Assembly (NCBI GenBank): GCA_034359265.1
Contig: CP136890.1
Span: forward strand, 78,889,501 to 78,953,500
Reading direction: 5' to 3'
Length of the DNA: 64,000 nt
DNA from: Canna indica
Lineage: Eukaryota; Streptophyta; Magnoliopsida; Zingiberales; Cannaceae
The notes under the pieces are model-generated. The model saw only the letters and a list, made by a program, of their open reading frames with translations, made no database searches and had not been told where the DNA came from. The translations under genes were made by a program, and so were the position numbers. Positions within the stretch are counted from its first letter, which is position 1. Each line of letters starts with the position of its first letter. Positions 22,472 to 32,930 of this stretch are shown here, piece after piece.

Positions 22472-22736
22472 AGATAGGGACCTAGAGTCCGCAATGCAAG
22501 AAAGAGAATGGACCTTATCCTCTAGTTCTTTCCGTTTGATACTCCAATTTTTCCTTTTGATAGAATTTTAGGCCAATAAGAGGTCTGAGTTGTCTCCAAG
22601 CGACTAACTAGGCCTTGAGAGTGGAACCACAAGAGTTATGAGTGTTAAGGGCTAGTAGGAGGCCAGTGTGGATGATGTGTAGGAATTTTGATTGTTGCAC
22701 CCAATAACTTTCTAGCATGAAGGGGTATCATATTGG

Positions 22737-22991
22737 TTACATGATTGTAAGGTTTCGAAGGAGTAGAGGGCGGTGATCAAAGAGCTTCCTGGGCATGCCA
22801 AGGATCTCAACATTTGGAAGAATAAAAGCTAGGTGGAGGTTGATCAAAATACGATCAAGCTTTGCAAGAGCTGGTAGCCGTTGGTTATTCGTCCAGGTGT
22901 AGGTCAGACTTGAGATGGGAAGATCTATGAGTTCATGATCGGCAATAAAAGATGAGAATGATCTCCTGGAGTCAAATAGTTTCCTCAGCAA
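22737..22991 (-). pseudogene. LINE endonuclease C-terminal part
   Basis: The frame has FIADHELIDLPISSLTYTWTN, ALAKLDRILIN and, near the end, FDHRPLLL, where the family has an SDHxPL motif with the catalytic His. This is the last third of the APE-type endonuclease that nicks the target for target-primed reverse transcription. The N-terminal catalytic residues are missing because the copy is truncated. Confidence 0.85.
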
Positions 22992-23087
22992 TTTTTATGT
23001 TCTTCGTCATGGCAAGTCATATTAAAATCTCCGCTAGTGATTAGTGGATCAGAGCAACTCCTAGTCATATTAAAATGACTCAACTTG

Positions 23088-24308
23088 TTGATAACCTAAT
23101 CTAAATCTACAATGAATTTATTCTTGGCACTTGGCACTGAGGCTAATTTTGAATTTTTTTAATGTATCCTCAATAGTACAATATTAGCTAAATTACCACA
23201 CTAGAGGATGAATAGTGCATTCTAAGTTTCAATGTCTACTTTTTAATTTTAGTCTTGCTCATTCAATTTTCAAGCTTAGGCAAAAACAACAAAAGAAAAC
23301 TTAGCAAAATAGGAATATCACAATTATAAGTAAGCTAAGCATGCATAAAAATAATATCAATACAAATACAATCAATTTAGAGTGGTTCGACTTCTAACAA
23401 AGTCTATATCCATTACATAAGCTCTTCGTTTAAGATTTTCATACAATTCACTAAGTAAATATTTTCTTCTAGGAGGGTATACCAAGGACTTATTTCTCAG
23501 TGATTTCAAATAGTGGATTTGTAAACAATTTCGATTTCAATTATCATATATAAAGCATGTGACCGAGTCGTTGTCATCCCTAATATCTCCTCTTTGCATT
23601 ATTACATTTTACTCTACGTGCATTAGCGTGAGATGCTCCCCTAATTCGATTCTTTTTATACATTTACTAACTTAACTGTTGGAGGATGCTGTAAATGGCC
23701 CAACCTCAAGGGGAGCACTTCTATATGTGTCGATCGAACTTTAAATCGACTCAACCTAGCCAGATCGACAACTTTGAGATGACCCAATCCACGTTATGCG
23801 AGACTAAACCTCATCAACAACGAAGAAAAATAATATATAGGCAAAGTGCGCATATGCCTAATCACCCATCTACGGTTGGATTGACTCTCTCATCACTCAA
23901 ACAATAAATATTATTATAGGTTTATGTTATATTTGACATATGACTTAATATTATATACAATATAAACCATTAAACAAATTACTCACCAACTAAATCAAGA
24001 TGGATTACAAATCATAGTATATTCAAAAGTCATCCCATATGATTATTAAGACCAATTAAAAATATTACATGAAATTTAATTCCTAACAACCGGCTAAGAA
24101 CGATAAGAAATAGAATGATCATTGCATTTGATTATGTTTGGTTGGAACAAAACATTCAAATCAAAAAATATAATATTTTGAAAGGATATCAAAGGGAGAT
24201 TTGTATCAAATTTGTTGCATCAATGATACTAAGTCTTGCCTCAAATCATAAAAAAGTTTTTGGAAATTTGGATGAAAAAGACAACTCCATAATGATCTTC
24301 CTTGCCCA
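23088..24308. other. Non-coding stretch
   Basis: The first ~85 bp finish the split 115-bp repeat. The rest is AT-rich with no supported gene; a short frame at 23695-23907 shows no recognisable domain. Confidence 0.5.
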
Positions 24309-24316
24309 CCAATAAT

Positions 24317-24762
24317 TAAGGCTGTCCATTCGGTTCGAATCGAACAAACTCGAACCGAAATTTTTTTATATCCGAATTCCAACCCGAACCCGAACCGAAC
24401 TATACCTAAACCGATTTAACCCGAATCGAAATTATTCGGTTCGGTTTTCAATCCGAAAACCGAAATTTTAATTATTTTAATTAAAAATTCAAAATTCAAA
24501 ATAATTACTTAATACCTATTTAAGTAATTCTGTTAAAAATTAAAAAAAATATTTTTTTAATTAATTCGGTTTTCGGTTCGGGTCGGTTCCCGAATTCCAA
24601 AAACCGAATCCGAACCGAAATTCAAATTTCGGTTCGATTCGGGTCAAAGAACCGAACCCACAATGGTTGAAACCGAACCGAACCGAAAAATTCGATTCGG
24701 TTTTTCGGTTCGATTCGGTTTTTCGGTTCAGTTCGGTTTGAACCGAACCATGGACAGCCCTA
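24317..24762. mobile_element. hAT-type MITE with 8-bp TSD (family A)
   Basis: Terminal inverted repeat TAAGGCTGTCCAT / ATGGACAGCCCTA and perfect 8-bp flanking repeats CCAATAAT (24309-24316 and 24763-24770). The interior is dominated by the phrase cggttcgg and its complement ccgaaccg in both orientations. No coding capacity. Confidence 0.85.
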
Positions 24763-24919
24763 CCAATAATAGAGACAAAACTTGAACATCCTAAAATAAA
24801 GTCCAACCTCAAAACAGAGGCTTAGTTAGGGAAAGTGCTCAATTTGAAACCACCTAAACCTGTAATAGGTCTTAAGACTAAATTTAATTATATGTACTAA
24901 CCATGCATCATCCCAAAAT

Positions 24920-25065
24920 TCAAGAAGTTGATCAAAATTTCTTGCATTTAATCAAAAGAAGCTATTGCTCCGAGTCACTCTAAGAAACAAATGACTCAAC
25001 TTACTAATATCCTAGTCCAAATTTACGATGAAGTTATCCTTGGCACCGAGACTAATTTTGAATTT
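24920..25065. repeat. Third copy of the ~115-bp repeat
   Basis: agaagctattgctccgagtcactctaagaaacaaatgactcaactta and ggcaccgagactaattttgaat match 18575-18714 plus 23088-23170 across the whole unit. Confidence 0.75.
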
Positions 25066-25553
25066 GGGCAAAAATTTATAATACATTAGATATTTTTTAT
25101 CTATTTATTTTTAAACCCCTACCACATTTTTTATTATAAACGTATATTTCATAAATTATAATCATATTTGTATATTTTTAAAATTGATTCAAAAGTATGT
25201 AATACTTTACAAACTTTTGCACAAGAAATACATTTGGTATTAAGAATTTTTTGTTTTAGATTTGAAAATTTTAGCAGTCATATTTCGGATCCAGGAACTT
25301 CCATTAAAATTACTCCGATTTCGAGAAATTCCTCATTTAGTTTTATGCTAGATCGGATCCGATCATATTCTATTTTGAAAAAAAAACACTAATCAAGTAG
25401 TAAAGAATTAATTTTATGAACCAATGATCTACATAATGATTAATTTTATGAACTCAAATTGTTTGAATCGGATGGTCCACGAAATTCCAAACTTGGTTTG
25501 GATTTAAAACATTATCTCCTAATACAGACAAATCAGTACGACCACTTTCTAAA

Positions 25554-25949
25554 TAAGAGTGTTCACAAGTAGGATCGGATCGAATCGGATTTAGAGAAAA
25601 AATCGATCCGACCCGACCAACTATAATCAAGTCGTGTTGAAAAAAAATTACCTTTCAAACCCGACCCGACCTAGTTCGGGTCGGGTCGGGTAGTCAGATT
25701 TATCCGTTTAGGTAAAAAATTTTTTAACAATATTTAAAATATATATATATATATAATTAAAAAATATAAATAATCGGGTCATCGGGTCGAATCTCGGATC
25801 ATCGGATTTCAAATTCTAAAATCCGATATCCGACTCGATTATGATCGGATTTGGTCAAATTATATCCGACCTGACCTAACCCAAATTGGTCGGGTCGAGT
25901 TAGATTCTCGGGTTCATTGAGTCAGATCGACCCAATGAACAACCTTATA
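25554..25949. mobile_element. hAT-type MITE with 8-bp TSD (family B), upstream of the SPRY gene
   Basis: Ends TAAGAGTGTTCA on the left and TGAACAACCTTA(TA) on the right form a short inverted repeat; TTTCTAAA occurs at 25546-25553 and 25950-25957. The interior alternates cgacccgacc and ggtcgggtcgg phrases and can fold back. It ends about 370 bp before the start codon of the SPRY gene, so it may lie in its promoter. Confidence 0.7.
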
Positions 25950-26203
25950 TTTCTAAATCTCTTTATCACTATGTTAACATTATTCCTTTTATCTTGCCAT
26001 TTAACTACGTTATCACACACACGCGTGTCCTATTCTTTTATCTTTTCTTTTTTCCCACGTAATAATAATAATAATAATGTTGACAGTTTAAAGCGAAAAC
26101 TCTATTGCAATTAAAGAAGTAAACTTAATTAATACTTCCACCCGTTTCCTTTGAATAACGAGTTGAGCCGGTCGAAGTCGCCAACCTTATTAGACTCTCT
26201 CTT

Positions 26204-26250
26204 CTCTTCTTCTTCTTCTTCTTCTTCTTCTTCTTCTTCTTCTTCTTCTC
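26204..26250 (+). repeat. (TTC)n microsatellite in the 5' leader
   Basis: About fifteen TTC/CTT triplets on the coding strand. CT-rich repeats are common in plant 5' leaders, and this one lies about 70 bp before the start codon of the SPRY gene. Confidence 0.85.
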
Positions 26251-26271
26251 TTCCGCAGAGCAATACCAGCC

Positions 26272-26313
26272 ATGCCTCATATCCTCGACGCAGGCCTTTT
26301 CACAAACGCTTAG
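26272..26313 (+). promoter_or_regulatory. Upstream ORF of 13 codons
   Basis: ATG at 26272 opens a frame that ends at TAG 26311-26313, eight bases before the main ATG at 26322. If the transcript starts upstream of 26272, ribosomes would meet this uORF first and main-frame translation would need leaky scanning or reinitiation across a very short gap. Confidence 0.5.
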
Positions 26314-26321
26314 ATCGAGGG

Positions 26322-27887
26322 ATGGAGATGTGGATCAAAATCCTCCTTCCTTTGATCGCTTTCGCCCTCGTGGTTCTCCTTCCGATCTTGCTCCTGTGCC
26401 GTCGCCGGCACCGCCAGTTGATCCCGCGGTCGGCCAGTCCGGAATTGGCCCAATCGGTGACTAAAGCGCGAAGCCAAAGCCTGCACGATGGGATCGCCAA
26501 GCTTCAGCACTCCTACCGGTCGAGCACCGGCAGAAAGACGAGTCTCCTTTTCCATCATCATCATCATCATCATCGAGTAGAACATGGAGCGCGCGGCGGC
26601 GACCCGGCGCCGTTCATTTGGGATGACCACCCCAGGCTGGTGGTGGAGGCGGTGGAGAATGGGTGGGCGCGGTTCATGTTCGTGGCCGGCCGACAGGCGG
26701 ACTCGTTCCCCGGCTGCTGCGCGCCGGTGGTCTGGGGGATGTGGGACGGCGGCAGCGCACAGCAGCAGCAGCGGGGATCCGTGGAGACGAACTGGGAGGT
26801 GACCGCCGGCGCGTCGGAGTTTCTGCAAACAGTCAGGCTCAGTCCGAAACCGAGGAGGAGCAGCACGAGCAGCCCTCTTCTCGTTCACGCCGAATCGATT
26901 TCCATGGCGAAGATGCTCCTCCCGTTGCCCGGCCCGCCTCTGGGTTTCTCCTCCTTCCCTCAAGAAGCCTATTTTGAGATCACTATCTTGTACCTAAAGC
27001 CGCCGCCATCTCCGCCGCTGCAGCAACAGCAGCAGTGGTCTTCTCGCAGGCGGGCGAAGGCCGACGCCGGCCGGGAGAGCGACCGCGCGAAGCTGATCAG
27101 GGAGGATCCCTCCGAAGCCCAATCTACTCTTCCCATTGCAGCAGATTTGGTCAGCAGCCCAATCCAAGAATCCAAACCAGCCGCCAAAGAGGAAGGAGTC
27201 AACAACCAAAGTCACGCTATTCTATCCTTGGGCCTCTCTCATGGCGGAACACTACCCGGCGGATCCCTCGCCGGCACATTTCGAGGCTCCATCGGCTTCC
27301 ACTCCAATGGCTCCGTCTTCCTCGACGGTAAGAGAACCAATCCACGTCCCACTGCACTCAATTTATGCGCTAAAAAATAACCAGATCACTGAATGCGTTC
27401 AGGAACGAAGCTTGTATTTGAATCGGAGAAAGCAGAGTGGGCGGAGGTGAACCGGGTGATTGGCTGCGGCTTCGATCCGAGCAAGAAGAAGGTGTTCTTC
27501 ACCGTCGATTCGGAGCTGCTACACGTCATCCACTGCAACTCCGACAAGTACAAAGCGCCGCTGTTCCCAGTCCTAGCGACGAACACGGACGCCATGTTCC
27601 TGGTGAATCTTGGGCAGAGCAAGTTCCGATACGAGCCAGCAAACGCGCACAGGACGCGGAATCCATGCTTCATCCGCTCGTCCTCCATCGACCCTGGTGC
27701 CGGTCTCATCGGTGAGGACGACAGCCGCGAGCTCTTCTCCATGGGGAGGATAGACTCGGAGTGGTTGGAGGCGGCGAAGAAGAGCCAGAGCAGCAGCAAG
27801 AAGAGCAATGTGAATAACTTCGATGCAGGCAGCGCGGCGGACGTTGACGCCGATTCTGATCTCTTTGAGATCTCCCTGCACATTTGA
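26322..27887 (+). CDS. Membrane-anchored SPRY-domain protein (Ssh4/Ear1-like), two exons
   Basis: Exons 26322-27327 and 27403-27887 give 496 residues; the intron has GT (27328) and AG (27402) and is phase 1. The start is the first in-frame ATG; the open frame upstream lacks one. Residues 7-26 are a transmembrane segment followed by CRRRHR. Then come a seven-His run (78-84), WDDHPRLVVEAVENGWARFMF (about 100-120), and a SPRY/B30.2 core with YFEITIL, GSIGFHSNGSVFLDG, GCGFDPSKKKVFFTVD and PVLATNTDAMFLVNLG. TM plus SPRY is the layout of yeast Ssh4/Ear1, endosomal and vacuolar adaptors for the Rsp5 ubiquitin ligase. No PPxY motif was seen here, so a ligase partner is unproven. Exon 1 is GC-rich with poly-Gln and poly-Pro runs (PPPSPP, QQQQQ). 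All other signs are of an intact gene. Confidence 0.85.
27328..27402 (+). other. Intron of the SPRY gene (75 bp)
   Basis: Boundaries GACG|gtaaga and gcgttcag|GAACG. Joining them reads F-L-D-G-T-K-L-V-F-E, continuous with the SPRY fold; reading through instead gives an in-frame stop at 27378-27380. Confidence 0.85.
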
Positions 27888-28203
27888 CTGCACCATCTCA
27901 TCAATCTGGTGGCCACGTCAGGTGTTTGCATGAAGAAGAAAAGACAAGAACGGGAATCACAGAGTAAGGCCGGTTGATGATTCATACAAAAAGAAAAACA
28001 AGATGCTTTCTCGTAAAGATAGGACTGACATCATTTGTTCTCCTTTCGATCCAGGTTTTGTCATTGTTTAGGTTAAAGTAGGGATTTTTTGTTTCTTTGC
28101 GTCAATTGATGAACATTATGCATCAGTCTCTTGTAAATAGAACATTGCCTTAGTTGATCACAGTGAGTATATTACTATATTTGATGCTAATGACTAATAT
28201 TTG

Positions 28204-28209
28204 AATAAA
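28204..28209 (+). terminator. Possible polyadenylation signal of the SPRY gene
   Basis: AATAAA about 317 bp after the stop codon, in T-rich surroundings. A plausible 3' UTR length, not tested. Confidence 0.35.
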
Positions 28210-28599
28210 GTGCATTGATATTCTTAGCGGTTAATTTGGAACATGCGATTTTTTCAAGGAAAAGTAGGTTCAATCGATTTGACTAGGAATCATATTATGA
28301 GATGATTCAGTTCATCCAATAAATTAAAAAGATCAATTATCAATGTAGTTTAATACAAGTTTCAATTTAGTTCTCAGAGTTTCAAAAAAAAAAACAATTA
28401 ATTTTATCCTTTGACATGCAATTGTCAGTGCATATTTTGAAAAAAGAAAGACTTTTGATCGAAGGAATAAATTGAAATTATCCTATTTTTTAAAAAAAAA
28501 TCAACACCAATAAAATTGGATAAAAGCTAGATCAAAACTTAGTAAATATGTTTTAGGAAATCAAAATCAATCTGTCAATTTAATCTTACCCGTGGAATC

Positions 28600-29405
28600 T
28601 TACATGCGGAATTTTATCGGCACCTGTACTAGGCACCAGCTCAAAATCGGCTCTAGGCACCAGTAATAGGGAAATTGACGCCAGAAGTGGCGTCGATTTC
28701 TTGCTTTCTGGTGTCAGGCGCCCATTTATACAGGCGCCAGTCGGGGGAGGCGCCGGTTTAAACCAGCGCCAGCTAGGGTTTGCGTCGGTTTCCAATACCA
28801 GCGCTTGTTTAGGTGTCGATTTCTAGAATTTTTGAAAATATTATCAAAAAAATAATTTTATATTTATTAATAAATTAATTTTAATTATTTTATATCATAT
28901 TTATAGTTCCACACTAATAAAAATAAATTTTTAAATTATTCTTAATTAATATAAATACAATGTTTTTAGTCCTACATCATTTTAAATAAAATTGTATTAC
29001 TTTTAAACATTTATAAATATATTGGTAAACTTAAAAAAATTATCAACTAATAAAATATCAATAATAATTTTACATTATATTAATATAATAAAATATAAAT
29101 ATTTGTTTATATATATATATATATAATATAATGTAATATTTTATAAATTAATAATATATATAATTAGTATATATATTATTTTTTAAAAAAATTAAAAATT
29201 AAATGATTATTGGAATACCAGCGCTTATAAGTGACGCCCGTTTTTCAATACCGACGCCTTTAGAGCACATGTTTCCTATTTTTTTATCCTTTGTTACTGA
29301 CCCTTAAATCGTCCATTTTAAGAGCGTCTAAATTCATATTTAGGCCTCAAAAAGGGTCGATTTCTCTATTAAAAATGGTCGATATTATAATATTTTGTTG
29401 TAGTA
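28600..29405. mobile_element. CACTA-type element fragment
   Basis: The right end tattttgttgtagta (29391-29405) is the complement of a CACTACAACAAAATA-type terminus with the last base changed. The interior near both sides has repeated GC-rich phrases (ggcgccagtc, accagcgc, gacgcc) typical of CACTA subterminal repeats, around an AT-rich centre. No left terminus was found, so it is truncated or the left boundary is elsewhere. Confidence 0.5.
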
Positions 29406-29489
29406 TGTCTGAGCAATAATGCTCCCTCAAAAGCTATATGAAAAATAGGGAAATTCTTATTTTCGAAGCATCTCTAATTTCTTTCTTGC

Positions 29490-29790
29490 TAGATCTTCCA
29501 ACGTCATATCATAATAATAATTTGTAAAAACTTCCAATGCCTAGTGCAACTTGATCCGGGTGTATCCGACTCCCATGGTTGAAAATTAATCGAGAAAAAG
29601 TGAGAGCCACGAATCTCTAGGAGTTTGCGCCAATCATCTAGAGTGAAGGTATATTCATGAAAAAGGTGCTTGTGGTTCTCTTGTTGTATGCCGCAGAGGA
29701 TGCAAACTTAATTAACATGTAGATTCTAAGCCTGCAGCCTATCTTTGGTTAGAAGCCTATCTTTCATTAACATGTAGCTAGTTTTCCTAA
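29490..29790 (-). pseudogene. LINE zf-RVT fragment
   Basis: Minus strand from about 29783 reads MLMKDRLLTKDRLQA, a stop, NLHVN, a stop, then VCILCGIQQENHKHLFHEYTF, with the Cx2C...Hx3H zinc site of plant L1 ORF2, then DDWRKLLE. Two stops and no flanking RT mark it as a relic. Confidence 0.7.
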
Positions 29791-29865
29791 AATAATTTTA
29801 AAAAAAATCATGATTATATTTATTTTTGATGTGGACGAGGATAAGACAAGTAATTAATTACAAAT

Positions 29866-30058
29866 TTACATCCCATTTGAATTAGGAAGAATGACAAAAA
29901 GGATGGTTGCACCAAAGTTGGTGACCTTCACAGTAAAAATCACCCTTCTCGAGCTCAAAGATGCCAGCATTATTTGAAGTAGAGTATGCATTGCTTGTGC
30001 ATAGTAAAGCCAAAGCAGCTAAGAAAAAGAAAGAGAGGAGAAAAGAAGATCCAGCCAT
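29866..30058 (-). pseudogene. Aldose 1-epimerase-like first exon, frameshifted fragment
   Basis: From ATG 30058 in a good context (gccATGGC) the frame gives a signal peptide-like start (MAGSSFLLSFFFLAALALL) and then GIFELEKGDF. Beyond a run of five T on the coding strand (plus 29935-29939) the similarity moves to another frame: VKVTNFGATILFVILPNSNG. Together this is the start of the galactose mutarotase fold of plant aldose 1-epimerases, which interconvert sugar anomers. As it stands it encodes only a 58-residue Cys-containing peptide. No further exons were seen on this strand down to 28000. A gtaaat at the end of the similarity could be an old splice donor. Confidence 0.6.
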
Positions 30059-30097
30059 GGCTAAATAGCCGGGGATAAAGGAGATAGTAGAGTGAGC

Positions 30098-30105
30098 TTT
30101 ATATA
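30098..30105 (-). promoter_or_regulatory. TATA box before the aldose epimerase-like exon
   Basis: TATATAAA on the minus strand (ctatataaagc) 40 bp upstream of the ATG at 30058. The preserved promoter suggests the exon was once, or is still, transcribed. Confidence 0.5.
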
Positions 30106-30494
30106 GAAGAGGAAGGTGAGTACATTGTTCAAACCTTCTCTGCAATTGAAGGGGATAAGCGAGCATTATTTTGTTGTTCTCTCTTTCTCAAATGGAGCTG
30201 TTTCAAATTAGTGTACGGTTGAAGATGGCGATGTCAAAGGACGAATAAGTTCAAAATGTTTGTGGGGAAAAATACTAGTGGAAGCTTATTTATGGAGGAA
30301 TAAGTGTACCTGATGTCAGACTTCGAACTAATCCACAGTTTGTTGAGATAAATTAATCTTTATCAGATAATTAAGCATTAGCTGATGACTTCCAGATCCC
30401 TTTGGAAATCAGTGACGAATAGTTGATAAATTAGTGCCAGAATGAAATATTATACTTTTCCTTTTCTTTTGTTAATTAGGTGTTTGGTTAATTA

Positions 30495-31820
30495 AGGAAG
30501 CGTTTGATTGTCAGCAAGTGCAAATATTATAAAATTTATTTACATTCAAAAATAAATGCCCGTAAATAAATTTTGCAGCATCCGTTTGGTTGTCCGCAAG
30601 TAGAGTTACAATTTCTATTTGCAAGCGTTTGGTTGGCCGCAAATGAAAGTTGCAATTACACTTGTAACTTGCATCTTACGAATTTTTTCGGGCAAGGTCG
30701 GGCACGAATTTATCGGGTCGGGTCGAGCACGAATTTTTTTGGGCCAAATAGAAATTTTTTTCGGACTGGGCACGAATTTTTACGGGTCGGACTGGGCCAT
30801 GCACGAATGTTTTCGAGCAGGGCTGGGTCGGGCCGAGCACGAATTTTTCTGGGTTGGGCGGGCACGAATTTTTTTGAGCCGAGCTGGATAGGAATTCTTT
30901 CGAACCGAGCCAGGCACGAATTTTTTCGGGCCAGGTCGGGAATGAATTTTTTCAGACCGGGTCGGACACGAATTTTTTCGAGTTGGGTCAAGCCAGGCCA
31001 GGTCAGGCATGAATTTTTTTCAGGCTGGGCCAGACACGAATTTTTTTGGGCCGAGCTAGACATGAATTTTTTCGGGCCCGATAAGGGACGGATTTTTCGG
31101 GCTAGACCAGCGATGAATTTTTCGGGTCGGACCAAGGACAAATTTTTTCGGGCCGAACATGAATTTTTTTGGGCCGAACATGAATTTGTTCGGGCCTGGT
31201 CATGCACGAATTTTTTCGAGCCGGGCCAAGCATGAATGTTTTCGAGCCAGATCGAGCACAAATTTTTTTCGGGACGGGCTGGGCCATGCATGATTTTTTC
31301 GGATCGACCCGGGTTGGGAATGAATTTTTTTCGGACCAGGCCGGGTCGAGCTCGTATTTTTTCGGGCTAGGCCGAGCACAAATTTTTTGAGCTGGGCCGA
31401 AAACTTAGGCCCGACACGATATGGAAGACCTAGTCTAATAAATTAATAATTTTTAATTTTTTATAATACTTAAAATATATTAAAAATATATCAAACGATA
31501 TCAGATCTAAAATCTGACACTACCATCGCGTTCAACGCATGAAAACCTACAACTTTGATATTTATCTCGTCTCCATTCGACGATTCCAAGTCGTCAAAAT
31601 TAATTATTTTTTAATACTTAAATTATTGCATTTGCAGCGCGTAATCTTGTATTACGGATTTTTTGGGCTATAATTCTATTTGCGGCGCAAATGATATTAG
31701 AAATACAAATTGCAAATAATAAATGCTATAAAATACTTTTACCGCCAATCAAATAAATTTATTATCTAAATGCTATAATTAAAATTATAGCATTTATATT
31801 TGCGGGTAACTAAATGTCCC
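30495..31820. mobile_element. Harbinger/Tourist-like element with minisatellite core
   Basis: Left end aggaagcgtttgattgtcag and right end (read inward on the minus strand) gggacatttagttacccgc form an imperfect inverted repeat; both continue with gcaaatataaat/gcaagtgcaaat. Flanks are TTA (30492-30494 and 31821-31823), the PIF/Harbinger target. The motif gcgtttggttg(g/t)ccgcaa recurs at about 30586 and 30625 inside the left arm. No transposase. Confidence 0.55.
30683..31400. repeat. ~30-bp minisatellite, about 23 copies
   Basis: Variable-length units around gggcacgaattttttcgggcc. One frame on each strand is nearly free of stops (220 codons from 30573 plus; 193 codons from 31291 minus), giving Phe-Phe/Arg-rich and Pro/Lys/Ser-rich repeats. 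The openness follows from unit composition; neither looks like a real gene. Confidence 0.85.
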
Positions 31821-31823
31821 TTA

Positions 31824-32530
31824 TTGAATTAGCTTCAAAAGTGAAGAATGAGGAAAGACAATTTACAGTAGGGAGTCCTTTAATTGAAAGAAAAAAAATA
31901 ATCTTGTCGTTAATCCATGTAGTTGATAAGTGTGCTCACAACTTTGTCATGATGTGAAACAGCTAGAAGACCAACTCTCAACCTTACACATAACCTTTTT
32001 AACAAGGAAAATGGTCAAATTAATCCAAAACATGTTTAAGGAATAAATTCACACATTTTTTAATATTTTAAAAACAAATTTATACTTTTTTCAATACCTC
32101 AGAAATAAATTTAGCTATTTTCCATTGAATAAAATATATATGGTGCACAGCCAATGTGTTTTATGTCTATTGCATGATTTCTACAAGTTTAACTTCTACT
32201 TTAGATTTTAAACAAATACTTTAGTGAATTTCTTGAGAAATATAAATTTTAAAGATGAAACAAAAATAATATTTAAAAAGATATATCTTGATTACTAAAA
32301 TAAAAACTTGATTAAACTTAATTATTAGTAATAAAGTGATAATGCTTGCGTTTGTAAATCGTGATGGTGTTGCCTTATTTAGCTAACATCTTGGCTCTTG
32401 ATATCATTTGCTATTTGTTTTGCTTCTTTTATCAATTTATTAATTTCCCTATTTTATGTGTTTATTACAAGATTAATTAGACTTTTTATTTTTTAGTTTG
32501 TAGTTTCTCATAATTACTTACTATTGCAGG
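31824..32530. other. AT-rich stretch with a small inverted-repeat element
   Basis: No gene. 32008-32124 is bounded by ggaaaatggtcaaatt and aaatttagctattttcc, an inverted pair resembling the ends of the MITE at 32931-33267. Confidence 0.4.
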
Positions 32531-32538
32531 CAATGTTG

Positions 32539-32753
32539 TAGGGGTGAGCACAGTCGAAACGTTCGAGTCCAGCCCGACCCAAAAGTTCGGGGAGAATCCC
32601 GTCCCAGTTCAAAATCGGGATGAGACCGGGATAAAATCAGGATGCTTCATATTTGGGATCGAGACTATGACACATATTTGCATCCCGACTCAAAATCGGG
32701 ACGAGACCGAGACATACCAAATCTCAACCCGTCCGTACCCGAACTCACCCCTA
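32539..32753. mobile_element. hAT-type MITE (family C)
   Basis: TAGGGGTGAGC on the left and GAACTCACCCCTA on the right, flanked by CAATGTTG (32531-32538) and CTATGTTG (32754-32761), 7 of 8 identical. Interior repeats aaaatcggga(t/c)gagaccg. Confidence 0.8.
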
Positions 32754-32930
32754 CTATGTTGGTTGGTTTCTTATTACAATGACAAGTGACTAAAGCTGAT
32801 AATTCATATCTTTGAGTAAATAATTCAGTTACAACACAAAGTATAATTGTCAGCTTATATTTTCTTGATTTTGGTAAAGATGATATCAACATCATAATTA
32901 GAACCACATTAATGATAAAAATATATAAAA

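Larger units (their letters stand above)
18715..23072 (-). mobile_element. 5'-truncated L1-type LINE, minus strand, with 15-bp TSD
   Basis: A poly(T) start at 18715 (the 3' poly(A) on the minus strand) and identical flanks AAATGACTCAACTTG at 18700-18714 and 23073-23087 define the insertion. On the minus strand the order is endonuclease tail (22991-22737), reverse transcriptase (22471-20143, interrupted by the element 20439-21485), and the C-terminal zinc-finger region (about 19750-18980). The 5' part, ORF1 and most of the endonuclease, is missing, as is usual for LINE copies. All frames carry stops. Confidence 0.9.

Noticed and set aside
23695..23907. Small gene of 70 codons
   Set aside because: No domain, codon bias or promoter support.
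26300..27215. Several long minus-strand and alternate-frame reading frames overlapping the SPRY gene
   Set aside because: High GC content keeps stops rare; none has a recognisable domain, while the plus-strand frame has a clear TM-SPRY layout and correct splice sites.
30573..31291. Long overlapping open frames on both strands as possible repetitive protein genes
   Set aside because: They follow wholly from a ~30-bp minisatellite with few stops, lie inside a terminal-repeat element and have no promoter or non-repeat sequence of note.
32008..32124. Small MITE with ggaaaatgg-type ends
   Set aside because: The inverted ends are real but flanks do not form a convincing 9-bp duplication; kept only as a remark.
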